Assembly: GCF_003293595.1 (NCBI RefSeq)
Contig: NZ_CP022162.1
Span: forward strand, 2,859,432-2,923,431
Direction of reading: 5' to 3'
Length of the DNA: 64,000 nt
Source: Microbacterium sp. PM5
GTDB taxonomy: Bacteria > Actinomycetota > Actinomycetes > Actinomycetales > Microbacteriaceae
Notes under the pieces: generated by a model
Told to the model about the DNA's origin: nothing
What the model saw: only the letters and a program-made list of their open reading frames with translations
The model's database searches: none
Made by a program: the position numbers and the translations under genes
Part shown: piece after piece, positions 12,416 to 23,675 of the stretch
Layout: every line of letters starts with the position of its first letter
Numbering within the stretch: the stretch's first letter is position 1

Positions 12416-14106
12416 CTGTTCGGCGTCTGCGCCGGGCGGGCATCACCGTGCTCGCGGGAGCGCTCATGGTGGTGCTCGCCGCGTGCGCGGGTCTGCCGAC
12501 CTCGGGGCCGGTCAACCCGGGCGTGCGGATCGTGGACGACGGCACCTCCGGTGACATCGCGTTCATCCCGAAGGGCCCGGTCAAGGACGCCACCCCCCAG
12601 CAGATCGTCGAGGGGTTCATCGCGGCCGGCACCGGCCCCACGAACAACTGGGAGACCGCCCAGCAGTTCCTCGCCCCCAGCTACAAGGGCACCTGGAAGC
12701 CGCAGGCCGGCGTCACGATCTACGCGTCCGGGCAGCGCACCCTTCAGCAGAGCGCATCCGGCGATATCGTGCTGACGGTCTCGCCGGTGGCGACGGTGGA
12801 TGCCACGGGTGAGATGAGCCCGGCATCCGACAACGGCCCCATCCCGCTGACCTTCAAGCTCGCTCAGCAAGACGATGGGCAGTGGCGGATCACGCAAGCA
12901 CCCGATGGGATCGTGCTGGACAAGGCGCAGTTCCAGGCGGTGTTCGGCGACTACGCGTTGATGTACTTCGACCCGACGTGGACCTATCTGGTGCCCGACG
13001 TGCGGTGGTTCCCGCGTTATTACGCCGCCACCAACATCGCGCAGGGACTGGTCGACGGGGCCCCCGCGCCCTGGCTGCGCGGGGCGGTGGTGAGCGCGTT
13101 CACGGATGGTGCACGGCTCGAGTTGACATCCGTTCCGCGTCAGTCCAACGTCGCGCAGGTGACGCTCCAGGACGGTGCGCGCTCGCTCGACCAGATCGCG
13201 CTGAACCGCATGCAGACCCAGCTGGAGGCGAGTCTCGACGTCCCCGGGATCACGAGCGTGGACATGCTGCTTCCGGGGGGTCAGCAGCTGACGGCCCAGC
13301 GCGTGGACGTCCGCTCCACCGCGGTGGCGGCCAACCCCCTGGTCCGCACCGACGACGCCTTCGGGTTCGTGTCGGGGACGACCATCTCGCCGATCGCCGG
13401 ACTCTCCGACGCGCTCATGCAGATCTCGGCGACCGACATCGAAGTCAACGCCGATCGCACCGTCGCCGCCGTCCGCGACGCGTCGGGCGCGGTTCTCGAG
13501 GTCCCCGCTGACGGCCCCGTCCGCCGCCTCGACCCGCGTCCGGATCTCGTCGCCGCCTCCATCGATCCCGCGGGCTACATCTGGTCGGTGCCGTCGAACG
13601 CACCCGGATCGGTGATCGCATATGCACCGGGCGGCACCTCCGTCCCGATGTCGGGAGGATGGTCGGGTGCCTCCGCGGTCATTGCGCAGCGTGTGTCGCG
13701 CGACGGGACGAGGCTCGTCGCCGTGGTGCGCGACGGTGATCGCTACGCCATCTGGGGAGCGGGGATCCAGCGGGATCGCAACGGCGCGCCCACCTCGCTC
13801 TCCTCGCCGGTGAAGAAGCTCGCGACGCTGTCGGATGCCGCGACGGATCTCACGTGGCTCGATGCGAGCACCCTCGGCGTGCTCGCGGGCGCCGGGCAGG
13901 ACCAGTACGTCGAGGCGGTGCACGTCGGCGGCTTCTCGGACGCGCCGATCCGTACCCCCGGTGACACCTCGACGCTCTCGGGGCAGACGTCGAACGCGAG
14001 CGTGAGCGACACCGACGGCGAGCTCTATGCGCAGCGGGGTGCCAACTGGCAGCAGCTGATCGGGGGCGTCCGGGTACTGGCGGTGCAGCAGGGGATGCCG
14101 CGCTGA
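12412..14106 (+). CDS. lpqB: Lipoprotein LpqB, MtrB accessory protein
   Basis: A 564-residue secreted lipoprotein. The signal peptide ends in the lipobox VLAAC, with lipidated C25. A GerMN-type domain lies in the first half (about 160-330) and a beta-propeller-like region in the second. LpqB binds the MtrB extracytoplasmic domain and affects MtrA phosphorylation in mycobacteria. The start is fixed by the ATGA overlap with mtrB. A gap of 96 bp separates it from comF. Confidence 0.94.
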   Translation: MTVRRLRRAGITVLAGALMVVLAACAGLPTSGPVNPGVRIVDDGTSGDIAFIPKGPVKDATPQQIVEGFIAAGTGPTNNWETAQQFLAPSYKGTWKPQAGVTIYASGQRTLQQSASGDIVLTVSPVATVDATGEMSPASDNGPIPLTFKLAQQDDGQWRITQAPDGIVLDKAQFQAVFGDYALMYFDPTWTYLVPDVRWFPRYYAATNIAQGLVDGAPAPWLRGAVVSAFTDGARLELTSVPRQSNVAQVTLQDGARSLDQIALNRMQTQLEASLDVPGITSVDMLLPGGQQLTAQRVDVRSTAVAANPLVRTDDAFGFVSGTTISPIAGLSDALMQISATDIEVNADRTVAAVRDASGAVLEVPADGPVRRLDPRPDLVAASIDPAGYIWSVPSNAPGSVIAYAPGGTSVPMSGGWSGASAVIAQRVSRDGTRLVAVVRDGDRYAIWGAGIQRDRNGAPTSLSSPVKKLATLSDAATDLTWLDASTLGVLAGAGQDQYVEAVHVGGFSDAPIRTPGDTSTLSGQTSNASVSDTDGELYAQRGANWQQLIGGVRVLAVQQGMPR

Positions 14107-14202
14107 GGCGGATCCTCCTCCCCGCGTCGCGCTGCGCAGACATCGGTCCACAGGTCCGCGTTCGCGTCCGCGTGCAGGACATGCGTTCGGCAGGCTGGCA
14201 TC

Positions 14203-14871
14203 ATGCTCGAACCGATGCCACTGCGCGCGTCCGCGTGGCGCCGCGTGGGCGAGGCCGCGGCAGCGGCGCTGTCGCTCGTGCTGCCCGTGTGGTGCGCGGG
14301 CTGCGACGAGCCGGACGTCGCCCTGTGTGCGAACTGCCGTGAACTCCTTCGACCGTCCGTGCGCGTCGGTTCACTCCGTCCGGGCCTGCCCGTGTGCTCC
14401 GCACTGGATTTCTCGGGCGTGCCGGCACGTGTTCTGCGCGCGTTCAAGGAGGACGGGCGGACAGGACTGGCCCGGCCCCTCGGCGCCGCCCTGGCCGCGG
14501 CCGTGGCGCGGCTGGACGGTGACGGCATCGATGTGGCGGTCGTGCCCGTGCCGTCCTCACGCCGCGCGTTCCGCCGGCGCGGATACGACACCGGAACCCT
14601 GCTGGCGGGGCGCGGCGGACTGAAGCCGCTCCGGGCGCTGAGCTCACGCGGCGCGGTCGCCGACCAGCGGGGGCTCGGTCGCGAGGCCCGCGCGCGCAAC
14701 GTCGCGGGAACCCTCCGTGCCCGTGACGTCGCCGGTCTGTCGGTCATCGTCGTCGACGATGTGCTCACCACAGGGGCGACGCTGCGAGAGGCCGTGCGGG
14801 CGCTGACGGCGGGCGGTGCGCACGTGATCGGGGCCGCGACCGTCGCTGCCACCGCCCGACACGCCTCGTGA
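14203..14871 (+). CDS. ComF family phosphoribosyltransferase-like protein
   Basis: A 222-residue ComF/GntX-type protein. A double zinc knuckle (C31, C34, C42, C45) is followed by a type I phosphoribosyltransferase fold with the PRPP-loop VVDDVLTTGAT at 183-193. ComF is linked to DNA uptake in competent bacteria; in actinobacteria, where it sits beside lpqB, the role is unproven. A CAGGCT box at 14191-14196 ends 6 nt before the ATG with no ribosome binding site, so the message may be leaderless. Confidence 0.9.
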   Translation: MLEPMPLRASAWRRVGEAAAAALSLVLPVWCAGCDEPDVALCANCRELLRPSVRVGSLRPGLPVCSALDFSGVPARVLRAFKEDGRTGLARPLGAALAAAVARLDGDGIDVAVVPVPSSRRAFRRRGYDTGTLLAGRGGLKPLRALSSRGAVADQRGLGREARARNVAGTLRARDVAGLSVIVVDDVLTTGATLREAVRALTAGGAHVIGAATVAATARHAS

Positions 14872-15021
14872 GCGCAGATCCATTGCCGATGCTCAGAGAA
14901 TCGGTCCGTTACTCCCGGGATTCCCGCGTGACAGCGCCGCCTCGCCCCGATAGCGTGGGAGAGACCAAGGCGAACTCAGGGTCCGCCCTTGACCGGCTGG
15001 ACCCGGAACAAGGAGGTCAGG

Positions 15022-15684
15022 ATGGAAACCAGCATCGTCGGCGTGGGTGTGAGCATCTCGGATCGTTTTCGCACCGTCACCGAAGAGAAGTCCGTCCGCA
15101 TCGGAACGTTGTCCCCCCGAGCGCAGCGTCTCGACGTCAAGGTCACCCACCGCGCGTATCACAACGGAAGCCGCGAAGAGGAGACCGTCGAGCTGACCGT
15201 CACCGGCAAGGGTCCGCTCGTGCGTGCGGAGGCCACCGACAACGACAAGTTCACGGCACTCGACATGGCTGTGGACAAGCTCGCCGAGCAGCTGCGTCGT
15301 GCCAAGGACAAGCGCGTGGACGCCCGAAACCACCCGCGCGGAGCCAAGCTCGACAAGGGCAGCGGGGCGCTGTCCGGCATCGACGTGCAGCCGGCATCGG
15401 TGGAGACGCTGCGTGCGGTCGCGACCGGCGAGATCCCGATCGCCGTCGGCGACGAGGGCGAGGACGACTACACGCCGGTCGTGATCCGCACCAAGAACTT
15501 CGACGCCGAGTGGATGACGGTCGAAGAGGCCGTCGACCGCATGGAGCTGGTCGGACACGACTTCTTCCTCTTCATCGACGCGCGCACCGACCACCCGAGC
15601 GTCGTCTATCGCCGCAAGGGCTGGGACTACGGCGTGATCTCGCTCACCGCCAGTGCTCCGCCCGCCGCGGAGCTCGCGTCCTGA
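15022..15684 (+). CDS. hpf: Ribosome hibernation-promoting factor, long form
   Basis: A 220-residue long-form HPF. The N-terminal S30AE domain (about 1-100) binds the 30S decoding region, and the C-terminal domain (about 155-215, ending near HPSVVYRRKGWDYGVISL) dimerises to form 100S ribosomes. The linker is acidic. An excellent site AAGGAGG (15010-15016) lies 5 nt before the ATG at 15022, so the 11-residue in-frame extension upstream is rejected. A TAGCGT box at 14951-14956 would give a leader of about 60 nt. This gene is one of the few here with a strong canonical binding site, which fits high expression on entry to stasis. Confidence 0.95.
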   Translation: METSIVGVGVSISDRFRTVTEEKSVRIGTLSPRAQRLDVKVTHRAYHNGSREEETVELTVTGKGPLVRAEATDNDKFTALDMAVDKLAEQLRRAKDKRVDARNHPRGAKLDKGSGALSGIDVQPASVETLRAVATGEIPIAVGDEGEDDYTPVVIRTKNFDAEWMTVEEAVDRMELVGHDFFLFIDARTDHPSVVYRRKGWDYGVISLTASAPPAAELAS

Positions 15685-15697
15685 GCCACCCGGCCGA

Positions 15698-15713
15698 GCC
15701 CCGAAACCGGGGC
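15698..15713 (+). terminator. First of two tandem hairpins after hpf
   Basis: GCCCCG-aaac-CGGGGC, a 6-bp stem with a 4-nt loop, 13 bp after the hpf stop. Confidence 0.55.
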
Positions 15714-15718
15714 GAGTG

Positions 15719-15759
15719 AACAGAATCGGATGCCGCGACGCGCGGCATCCGATTCTGTT
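15719..15759. terminator. Bidirectional hairpin terminator between hpf and the coiled-coil gene
   Basis: Perfect 19-bp arms (15719-15737 and 15741-15759) with a 3-nt loop ACG, followed by a short T-rich run on the plus strand. It lies between two convergent genes and could stop transcription from both. The stem contains the heptamer GGATGCC on one arm and GGCATCC on the other. Confidence 0.85.
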
Positions 15760-15818
15760 TCTCCGATCCGATTCCGCTTCTTCGGCGCGGGTCGGCGCAT
15801 CCGCCCGATCGGGCGGAC

Positions 15819-17147
15819 TCAGTCGAAGATGCCGTCCAGGATGCTGCCGATGACCAGCCCGCCGAGGATGCCGCCGACCATGTCGCCGCCTCCACCGCGG
15901 CGACCGCCTCCCCAGCCGCCACCGTTTCCCCAGCCGCCGTCATTCGGGCGGGAGGAGTCGATGTCGCGCTGGGCCAGCTGCAGAGCCTCCGCCGCCAGCT
16001 GCCCGCACCGACGGGCGTCCGCGAGGGCCTGCTCGCGATCGTCCTCGCCGATGGGCTGTGCGCTCAGCGCCGCCAGGTCTAGGCGGATCCGTTCCGCTTC
16101 GGCCAGACGGGTGCGCGCATCGGCGCCGATCCATCCCCGGTGGCCGGAGATGACGCTGCGCGCGACGCCGAGCTGGCGGTCCGCGTCGTCGATCGCATGG
16201 CGGACGTGGCCCTCCGGCGGTGCGGGGTGGGCCAGACGTGCACGGGCCTTGGCGACCGCGGCATCCAGTGCGGCGTTGGCCTCACGCAGTCGGGTGAGCT
16301 CACCGAACGGGTCGGGAAGCTCGCCCGCCGGGGTGAGTGCGGAAAGCTCGTTCTCGAGCGCAGCCATGGCAGCGCTCACGGCGGGGATGCTCTGCAGCTC
16401 ACGAGCGGCCACGAGGTCGCCGCGCGAATCCTCCACGATGGCGTCGAGCGTGGATTCGGCACGCAACGCCTCCACTTCGAAGGCGTCCACGGCATCCAAC
16501 AGGGTGGTCGCGCGGCGCACCGCCTCCATGGCCGTCTCCAGCGCGAGGTTCGCCTGCTCCCGCTGACCACTCTCGCGTCGTGCCGTGGAGACATCGGCAC
16601 CGTGCGTGGCGAAGGCGAAGAGCTGGGCAGCTTCGGTGGCGTTCTTCTCGATGCGTCGCACGGCGGCAGGCGCGTACCGGGCGTGCACGCGCGCGAGAGT
16701 CGCCTCGGCGCGTTCGAGTCGCTGTGTGCCCCGCTCGACGTCGGCGCGGATGCCGGCGATGATCTCCGGAGCGCGGCGGGCGCGCTCGACGGGCTCGGCG
16801 AGAGCTTGGAGGCGATCGTCGAGGAGCTCCTGTGCCCAGTCGCACAGCTGGATGATGCGCGCGTTGCGCGTGCGCAGCTCGTCGGGGGTGTCCGGGATGT
16901 GGTCATGATTGAGCTGATTCAGCTGGAACGCCTCGCCCATGTGGCTGCGCACCGCGTTCAGCGCCTCGCGGAGGCTCTGGGTGGGCTCCGTGCCCAGTTC
17001 GATCTCGGCGAAGACGAGTTCGTCCTCCGTCGTGCGCAGGCGCTCGTCGATCTCGACGAGCGCCGCGTCCGCCCGGCGGCCGAGCTCGGCGTCCTCGGCC
17101 GCCCGCTGCTCGCGTTCCTGCTTGCGTGCGCCCCAGAATCCGGCCAT
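15819..17147 (-). CDS. Coiled-coil protein with glycine-rich tail and hydrophobic C terminus
   Basis: A 442-residue protein not recognised with confidence. Residues 1 to about 400 are charged, Ala/Glu/Arg-rich and predicted mostly helical, with long coiled-coil stretches. About 403-422 is a Gly/Trp/Arg-rich linker, and the last 20 residues ([20 protein letters not shown]) are hydrophobic enough to insert in a membrane. The helical part resembles the C-terminal half of actinobacterial TPM-domain proteins, but no TPM domain is present. A TAGGAT box (minus, 17154-17159) ends 6 nt before the ATG, supporting this start and a leaderless message. The gene is divergent from secA and convergent with hpf. 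Secretion or envelope tethering is possible but unproven. Confidence 0.75.
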   Translation of the reverse strand: MAGFWGARKQEREQRAAEDAELGRRADAALVEIDERLRTTEDELVFAEIELGTEPTQSLREALNAVRSHMGEAFQLNQLNHDHIPDTPDELRTRNARIIQLCDWAQELLDDRLQALAEPVERARRAPEIIAGIRADVERGTQRLERAEATLARVHARYAPAAVRRIEKNATEAAQLFAFATHGADVSTARRESGQREQANLALETAMEAVRRATTLLDAVDAFEVEALRAESTLDAIVEDSRGDLVAARELQSIPAVSAAMAALENELSALTPAGELPDPFGELTRLREANAALDAAVAKARARLAHPAPPEGHVRHAIDDADRQLGVARSVISGHRGWIGADARTRLAEAERIRLDLAALSAQPIGEDDREQALADARRCGQLAAEALQLAQRDIDSSRPNDGGWGNGGGWGGGRRGGGGDMVGGILGGLVIGSILDGIFD

Positions 17148-17183
17148 GTCACGATCCTATGCGCGTGTTTTCGAGGTCTCGCG

Positions 17184-17213
17184 CAGGTAAGCAAAGTCAC
17201 AGCCAGGTAACAT
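17184..17213 (+). promoter_or_regulatory. secA upstream direct repeats and -10 box
   Basis: CAGGTAA occurs at 17184-17190 and again at 17204-17210, exactly 20 bp apart (two helical turns). The second copy runs into a -10-like TAACAT at 17208-17213. The repeats would place two protein half-sites on one face of the DNA over the secA promoter. The secA leader would be about 70 nt, with a 7-bp hairpin at 17248-17264. Confidence 0.4.
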
Positions 17214-17290
17214 GGCCCCGTATGCCGTGCCCTCGTGCGCGGTCGAGGCGACGTCGCACGTCGCCCGCACCCGATAGATGGAGATGCTCC

Positions 17291-20083
<2,793 letters not shown>

Positions 20084-20152
20084 TCGCCGGTCGGCGCTGT
20101 CCGGGCCACCGGTCGGCGATTGGCCTCGTCGGGGCGGCGATATCCTGATCCG

Positions 20153-21376
20153 ATGAGTCCCCGCATCCTCGACCAGTCATCCAAGCTCAAGGACGTTCTC
20201 TACGAGATCCGTGGAGCCGCCCTTGTCGAAGCTGACCGGCTCGAGGCCGACGGCCACCGCATCCTCAAGCTCAACACGGGCAACCCCGCCGTCTTCGGTT
20301 TCGAGGCTCCGTACCAGATCGTCCGCGACATGATCGAAGCGGTGCCGCACGCCCACGGCTACAGCGACAGCCGCGGCATCATGTCGGCCCGCCGCGCCGT
20401 CGTGTCGCGGTACGAGCAGGTGCCCGGGTTCCCGGCGTTCGATCCGGACGACGTGTACCTCGGCAACGGGGTGTCCGAGCTCATCACCATGACCATGCAG
20501 GCGCTGCTGGACAGCGGTGACGAAGTGCTGATCCCCGCGCCGGACTATCCCCTGTGGACGGCTATGACGAGTCTCGCCGGCGGGACGCCGGTGCACTACC
20601 GCTGCGACAACGAGAACGGATGGCAGCCCGACCTCGAAGACATCCGGTCGAAGGTGACGCCGGCCACGAAGGCCATCGTCGTCATCAACCCGAACAACCC
20701 GACCGGCGCGGTGTACTCGCGCGAGGTGCTGGAGGGGATCGTCGAGATCGCTCGAGAGCACTCGCTGCTGCTGCTCAGCGACGAGATCTACGACCGCATC
20801 CTGTTCGACGACGCTGTGCACATCCCGCTGGCCACGCTCGCGCCGGACCTGCTCTGCCTGACGTTCAACGGCCTGTCGAAGACCTATCGCGTGGCGGGGT
20901 ACCGGTCGGGTTGGATGGTGATCACCGGCCCGAAGAAGCACGCCGCCGGGTTCCTCGAAGGCATCCAACTGCTGGCCTCGACCCGGCTGTGCCCCAACGT
21001 TCCCGCCCAGCACGCAGTGCAGGCCGCGCTGTCGGGTGTGCAGTCGATCGACGCCCTGATCGCCCCCACCGGGCGGCTCCACGAGCAGCGGGATGCCGCG
21101 TTCGACGCTCTCACCGCGATTCCGGGGGTGCAGTGCCACAAGCCGCGCGGCGCTCTCTACGCGTTCCCGCGGCTGGATCCCGAGATCTACGAGATCCACG
21201 ACGATGCCAAGTTCGTCTACGACTTCCTCGTCGCGGAGCATGTGCTGCTCGTGCAGGGCACGGGATTCAACTGGCCGACGCCGGATCACTTCCGGATCGT
21301 GACGTTGCCGGAGGCGCGCGTGCTCACCGAGGCGATCGAACGGCTCGGCAACTTCCTCTCGTCGTACCGGCAGTAA
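20153..21376 (+). CDS. alaA: Alanine/aspartate-type aminotransferase, AlaA-like
   Basis: A 407-residue PLP-dependent fold-type I aminotransferase. The sequence follows E. coli AlaA closely along its whole length: LKLNTGNPAVFGF, GYSDSRGI, PDYPLWTA, INPNNPTGAVYS, the PLP-lysine block NGLSKTYRVAGYRSGWM, and GTGFNWPTPDHFRIVTLP. AlaA makes alanine from pyruvate and glutamate. The actinobacterial protein could also accept other amino acids. A TATCCT box at 20141-20146 ends 6 nt before the ATG, so a leaderless start at 20153 is preferred over the upstream in-frame ATG. Confidence 0.92.
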   Translation: MSPRILDQSSKLKDVLYEIRGAALVEADRLEADGHRILKLNTGNPAVFGFEAPYQIVRDMIEAVPHAHGYSDSRGIMSARRAVVSRYEQVPGFPAFDPDDVYLGNGVSELITMTMQALLDSGDEVLIPAPDYPLWTAMTSLAGGTPVHYRCDNENGWQPDLEDIRSKVTPATKAIVVINPNNPTGAVYSREVLEGIVEIAREHSLLLLSDEIYDRILFDDAVHIPLATLAPDLLCLTFNGLSKTYRVAGYRSGWMVITGPKKHAAGFLEGIQLLASTRLCPNVPAQHAVQAALSGVQSIDALIAPTGRLHEQRDAAFDALTAIPGVQCHKPRGALYAFPRLDPEIYEIHDDAKFVYDFLVAEHVLLVQGTGFNWPTPDHFRIVTLPEARVLTEAIERLGNFLSSYRQ

Positions 21377-21412
21377 GGCGGGTCGGTCACGCCGGCCGCG
21401 TCCCCGGGAGGC

Positions 21413-21889
21413 TCAGAGAAGTGCGAGGGACGTGGCGCGCCAGCGACCGTCCCAGCCCTCCAGACGGAGGGCGACGGCGCGCGTGCGCGCGGGTCCTGCC
21501 ACGATGACGACTCCTTCGATGACGCCGTCGGCGGGCGAGGAGTGGCGTGTCGAAAGGATATGGTGCACGGGGCGGGCCGGCGCGACACCGCGCGCACTCC
21601 GCGCACGAGCCGACAGATTGGCCCGTGTGATCAGCGCGCGGAACGCGTCCTCGCCGAACCAGCGTGCGAGCTGATCGACTTCGCGCACCCCGGCGAGGGC
21701 CTCGAGGACGCCGATGGTCAGGTTCTTCAGCAGCGGCTCGGGAGCGGGCAGCGCATCCGTGCCGGTGCGCTGGGGTGCGAAGTACTCCGCGACCTCCAAT
21801 GCAGATCCGCGGCGTGGTGTCGACACGCTCCGCGGCGCGGTCGCGCTGCGCGGTGGAGTACCGGCAGCGTCGGGGGATGCGGTGGCCAT
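21413..21889 (-). CDS. Rv3235-like family protein
   Basis: A 158-residue protein recognised as the small Rv3235-like family that sits near secA in many actinobacteria. The first 45 residues are Ser/Thr/Pro-rich and probably disordered. The conserved part (about 60-158) contains LTIGVLEALAGVREVDQLARWF-like helices (shortened here) and ends GWDGRWRATSLALL. The function is unknown. A purine-rich site (GAGGACGGAG) precedes the ATG at 21889, and a further upstream in-frame ATG at 22021 has no such support. Convergent with alaA. Confidence 0.78.
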   Translation of the reverse strand: MATASPDAAGTPPRSATAPRSVSTPRRGSALEVAEYFAPQRTGTDALPAPEPLLKNLTIGVLEALAGVREVDQLARWFGEDAFRALITRANLSARARSARGVAPARPVHHILSTRHSSPADGVIEGVVIVAGPARTRAVALRLEGWDGRWRATSLALL

Positions 21890-22041
21890 GCTCCGTCCTC
21901 CTCTGACGTCGTCCGCCCGGTCGGGCGTCTGACGAGTACAACACAGCCCACGCACAGGAAGGATGAGAATCCTCCAACGTGTGGAGAGGCCGCTGTGGAC
22001 AGAGTCGGCGGGCCGCGGCATCCGTGCCCTAGGGTCGCCGC

Positions 22042-22644
22042 GTGCGCTGGGACCGCTTCTTCGAGGATCTGGAAGACCAACTCGACTCCGAATGGGAGGC
22101 TGAGCGCGCCGCCCTCGATACCGAGGCGGAGCGCCTGCGCCTGGCGCGCATCCCCGTCCGAGATCGGCTCGTGGTGCTCACGGAGGCCGGCGACGTCTCC
22201 CTCGGCATCGAGCTCACGGACGGCACGACGCTGTCGGGAGTCGTCACGCGCGTCGGATCCGACTGGCTCGCCGTGTCCGTTGAGGACGGATCGTCGGGGA
22301 TGGTCTGGATCGTGCCGTTCACCGCCGTGGCGACCATGGCCCTCGGCACGAAAGATCTTCTCGACAGCGTGCGCAGCGCCCACCCCGGCGGCGCACTCGC
22401 GCAGCGTATGTCTCTGGGCTTCGTCGTTCGCGATCTCGTCCGTCGGCGCATCCCGGTGACGGTGCGTCTCGTGACGGGACGTGTCCTGTCCGGCACGATC
22501 GATCGCGCCGGGGCAGACCATCTCGATCTCGCACTGCACGAGGTCGGCGCGGTGCGCCGAGCCGATCAGCTGCGCGGCTTCCGGATCGTTCCGTTCCCGG
22601 CGGTGGCCGCGATGCGGATGGATGCGGTCGCCGACCTCGTCTGA
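22042..22644 (+). CDS. Hypothetical protein with two beta-barrel-like halves
   Basis: A 200-residue protein of unknown function. After an acidic helical N terminus (1-45) it shows two similar beta-rich segments: TLSGVVTRVGSDWLAVSVED (about 71-90) and VLSGTIDRAGADHLDLALHE (about 149-168). Each is followed by a motif ending in a VPF-x-AVA-type strand (IVPFTAVATM, IVPFPAVAAM). This internal duplication resembles Sm-like or PRC-barrel strands, but no family could be named. A TAGGGT box at 22030-22035 ends 6 nt before the GTG start, so the message is probably leaderless. Confidence 0.72.
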   Translation: MRWDRFFEDLEDQLDSEWEAERAALDTEAERLRLARIPVRDRLVVLTEAGDVSLGIELTDGTTLSGVVTRVGSDWLAVSVEDGSSGMVWIVPFTAVATMALGTKDLLDSVRSAHPGGALAQRMSLGFVVRDLVRRRIPVTVRLVTGRVLSGTIDRAGADHLDLALHEVGAVRRADQLRGFRIVPFPAVAAMRMDAVADLV

Positions 22645-22665
22645 GGGATGCCGGTGGCGCGACGA

Positions 22666-22947
22666 TCAGTCCGGGTTGCGCACCGCGCCTCGACCCCACA
22701 GCTCGGGAAAGCTCGCCGCATTCGACTCGCGCCACAGCGCCATTCGTCGCGCGTCTTCCACCTGGTCGTCGAGATAGACCGCGACGCTGCCGGCATCGAT
22801 GCGCCAGCGCGCCGGCGAGCCCGCCTTCATTCCTCGAAGACGGCCATCGATCACGAGAGCGACCACCTCGTCCACGGCGATCTGCAGCATCTCCGCCACC
22901 TGGGCGGGTGTCAGCAGGCGTGCGCCGGCTTCGGGTGATTCGGGCAT
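22666..22947 (-). CDS. Excisionase-type helix-turn-helix protein
   Basis: A 93-residue MerR/excisionase-like DNA-binding protein: LLTPAQVAEMLQIAVDEVVA forms the helix-turn-helix and ARWRIDAGSVAVYLDDQ the wing. Proteins of this kind are common chromosomal regulators in Microbacteriaceae and need not come from a mobile element; no integrase is nearby. A CATAAT box lies 6 nt before the ATG on the minus strand. It is divergent from the SAF gene at 23046 and could regulate that pair. Confidence 0.8.
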   Translation of the reverse strand: MPESPEAGARLLTPAQVAEMLQIAVDEVVALVIDGRLRGMKAGSPARWRIDAGSVAVYLDDQVEDARRMALWRESNAASFPELWGRGAVRNPD

Positions 22948-23045
22948 GAGGCCATTATGCGGTCCGGTGGGCTCGCCCTCGCGGGTCCACGCCGCGCTGT
23001 GGATAACCAGCCCGGGTCGGCGCGATCCTGAGCCACGATACCGAC

Positions 23046-23675
23046 ATGAGCGACTCCGTCACGACCCGACCCCGCCCTCGCGCGTTCTGGGCAGACCTGC
23101 GATTCCTGCTCGGAATCGCGCTGATCGTCGTCTCGGTGGGCGGCGTCTGGTTCGTGGTCGCCGCGGCACGTCAGACCGCGCCCGTGTTCGCCGCCGCCAC
23201 GACGCTGCTCCCGGGTGAGACCGTCGAATCCGCCGACCTGCGCGTGGTCGATGTCGCGCTCGGGCCGATGCACGATTCGTACGCGTCGCCGACGACGCTG
23301 CGGCCGGGGGCCGTCGCGACCCGCGTCGTGCGGGCCGGCGAGCTCGTGCCGAACGATGCGCTCGGTGAGGCGGCCGGCGTGCGCAGCACCACGGTCGTCA
23401 TCACGAGCGCGAGTGATGTGCCCTCCACCGTCGAGACGGGATCATCCGTCGACGTCTGGGCTGCGGCCCCGCGGGAGCGGGGCGCGTACGACACGCCCCG
23501 CATCCTCGTCGGCTCCGCGACGGTCGCATCGGTCGATCGTGACCGGTCGATGATGGGCGCCGCCGCCGTCTCGGTCGAGATCGTGATCGACCGCGCCGAC
23601 GTCGCCGCGACCCTCGCGGCGATCGCCGACGGGTCCAGCCTGTCGATCGTCCCGAGCGGGGGAGCGGGCTCATGA
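23046..23675 (+). CDS. SAF domain membrane protein, CpaB/RcpC-like
   Basis: A 209-residue protein with one N-terminal membrane span (about 19-40) followed by a SAF domain (LLPGETVESADLRVVDVALG and LRPGAVATRVVRAGELV). SAF proteins of the CpaB/RcpC type help assemble Flp/Tad pili at the periplasmic side. Its stop overlaps the start of the CpaE-like gene by ATGA, which supports that link. The window contains no CpaF, TadB, TadC or pilin gene, so any pilus role depends on genes elsewhere or the pair has been reused. Confidence 0.82.
   Translation: MSDSVTTRPRPRAFWADLRFLLGIALIVVSVGGVWFVVAAARQTAPVFAAATTLLPGETVESADLRVVDVALGPMHDSYASPTTLRPGAVATRVVRAGELVPNDALGEAAGVRSTTVVITSASDVPSTVETGSSVDVWAAAPRERGAYDTPRILVGSATVASVDRDRSMMGAAAVSVEIVIDRADVAATLAAIADGSSLSIVPSGGAGS

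Noticed and set aside
22666..22947. Excisionase-like gene as evidence of an integrated element
   Set aside because: No integrase, attachment repeat or other mobile gene is nearby; such regulators are ordinary chromosomal genes in this group.
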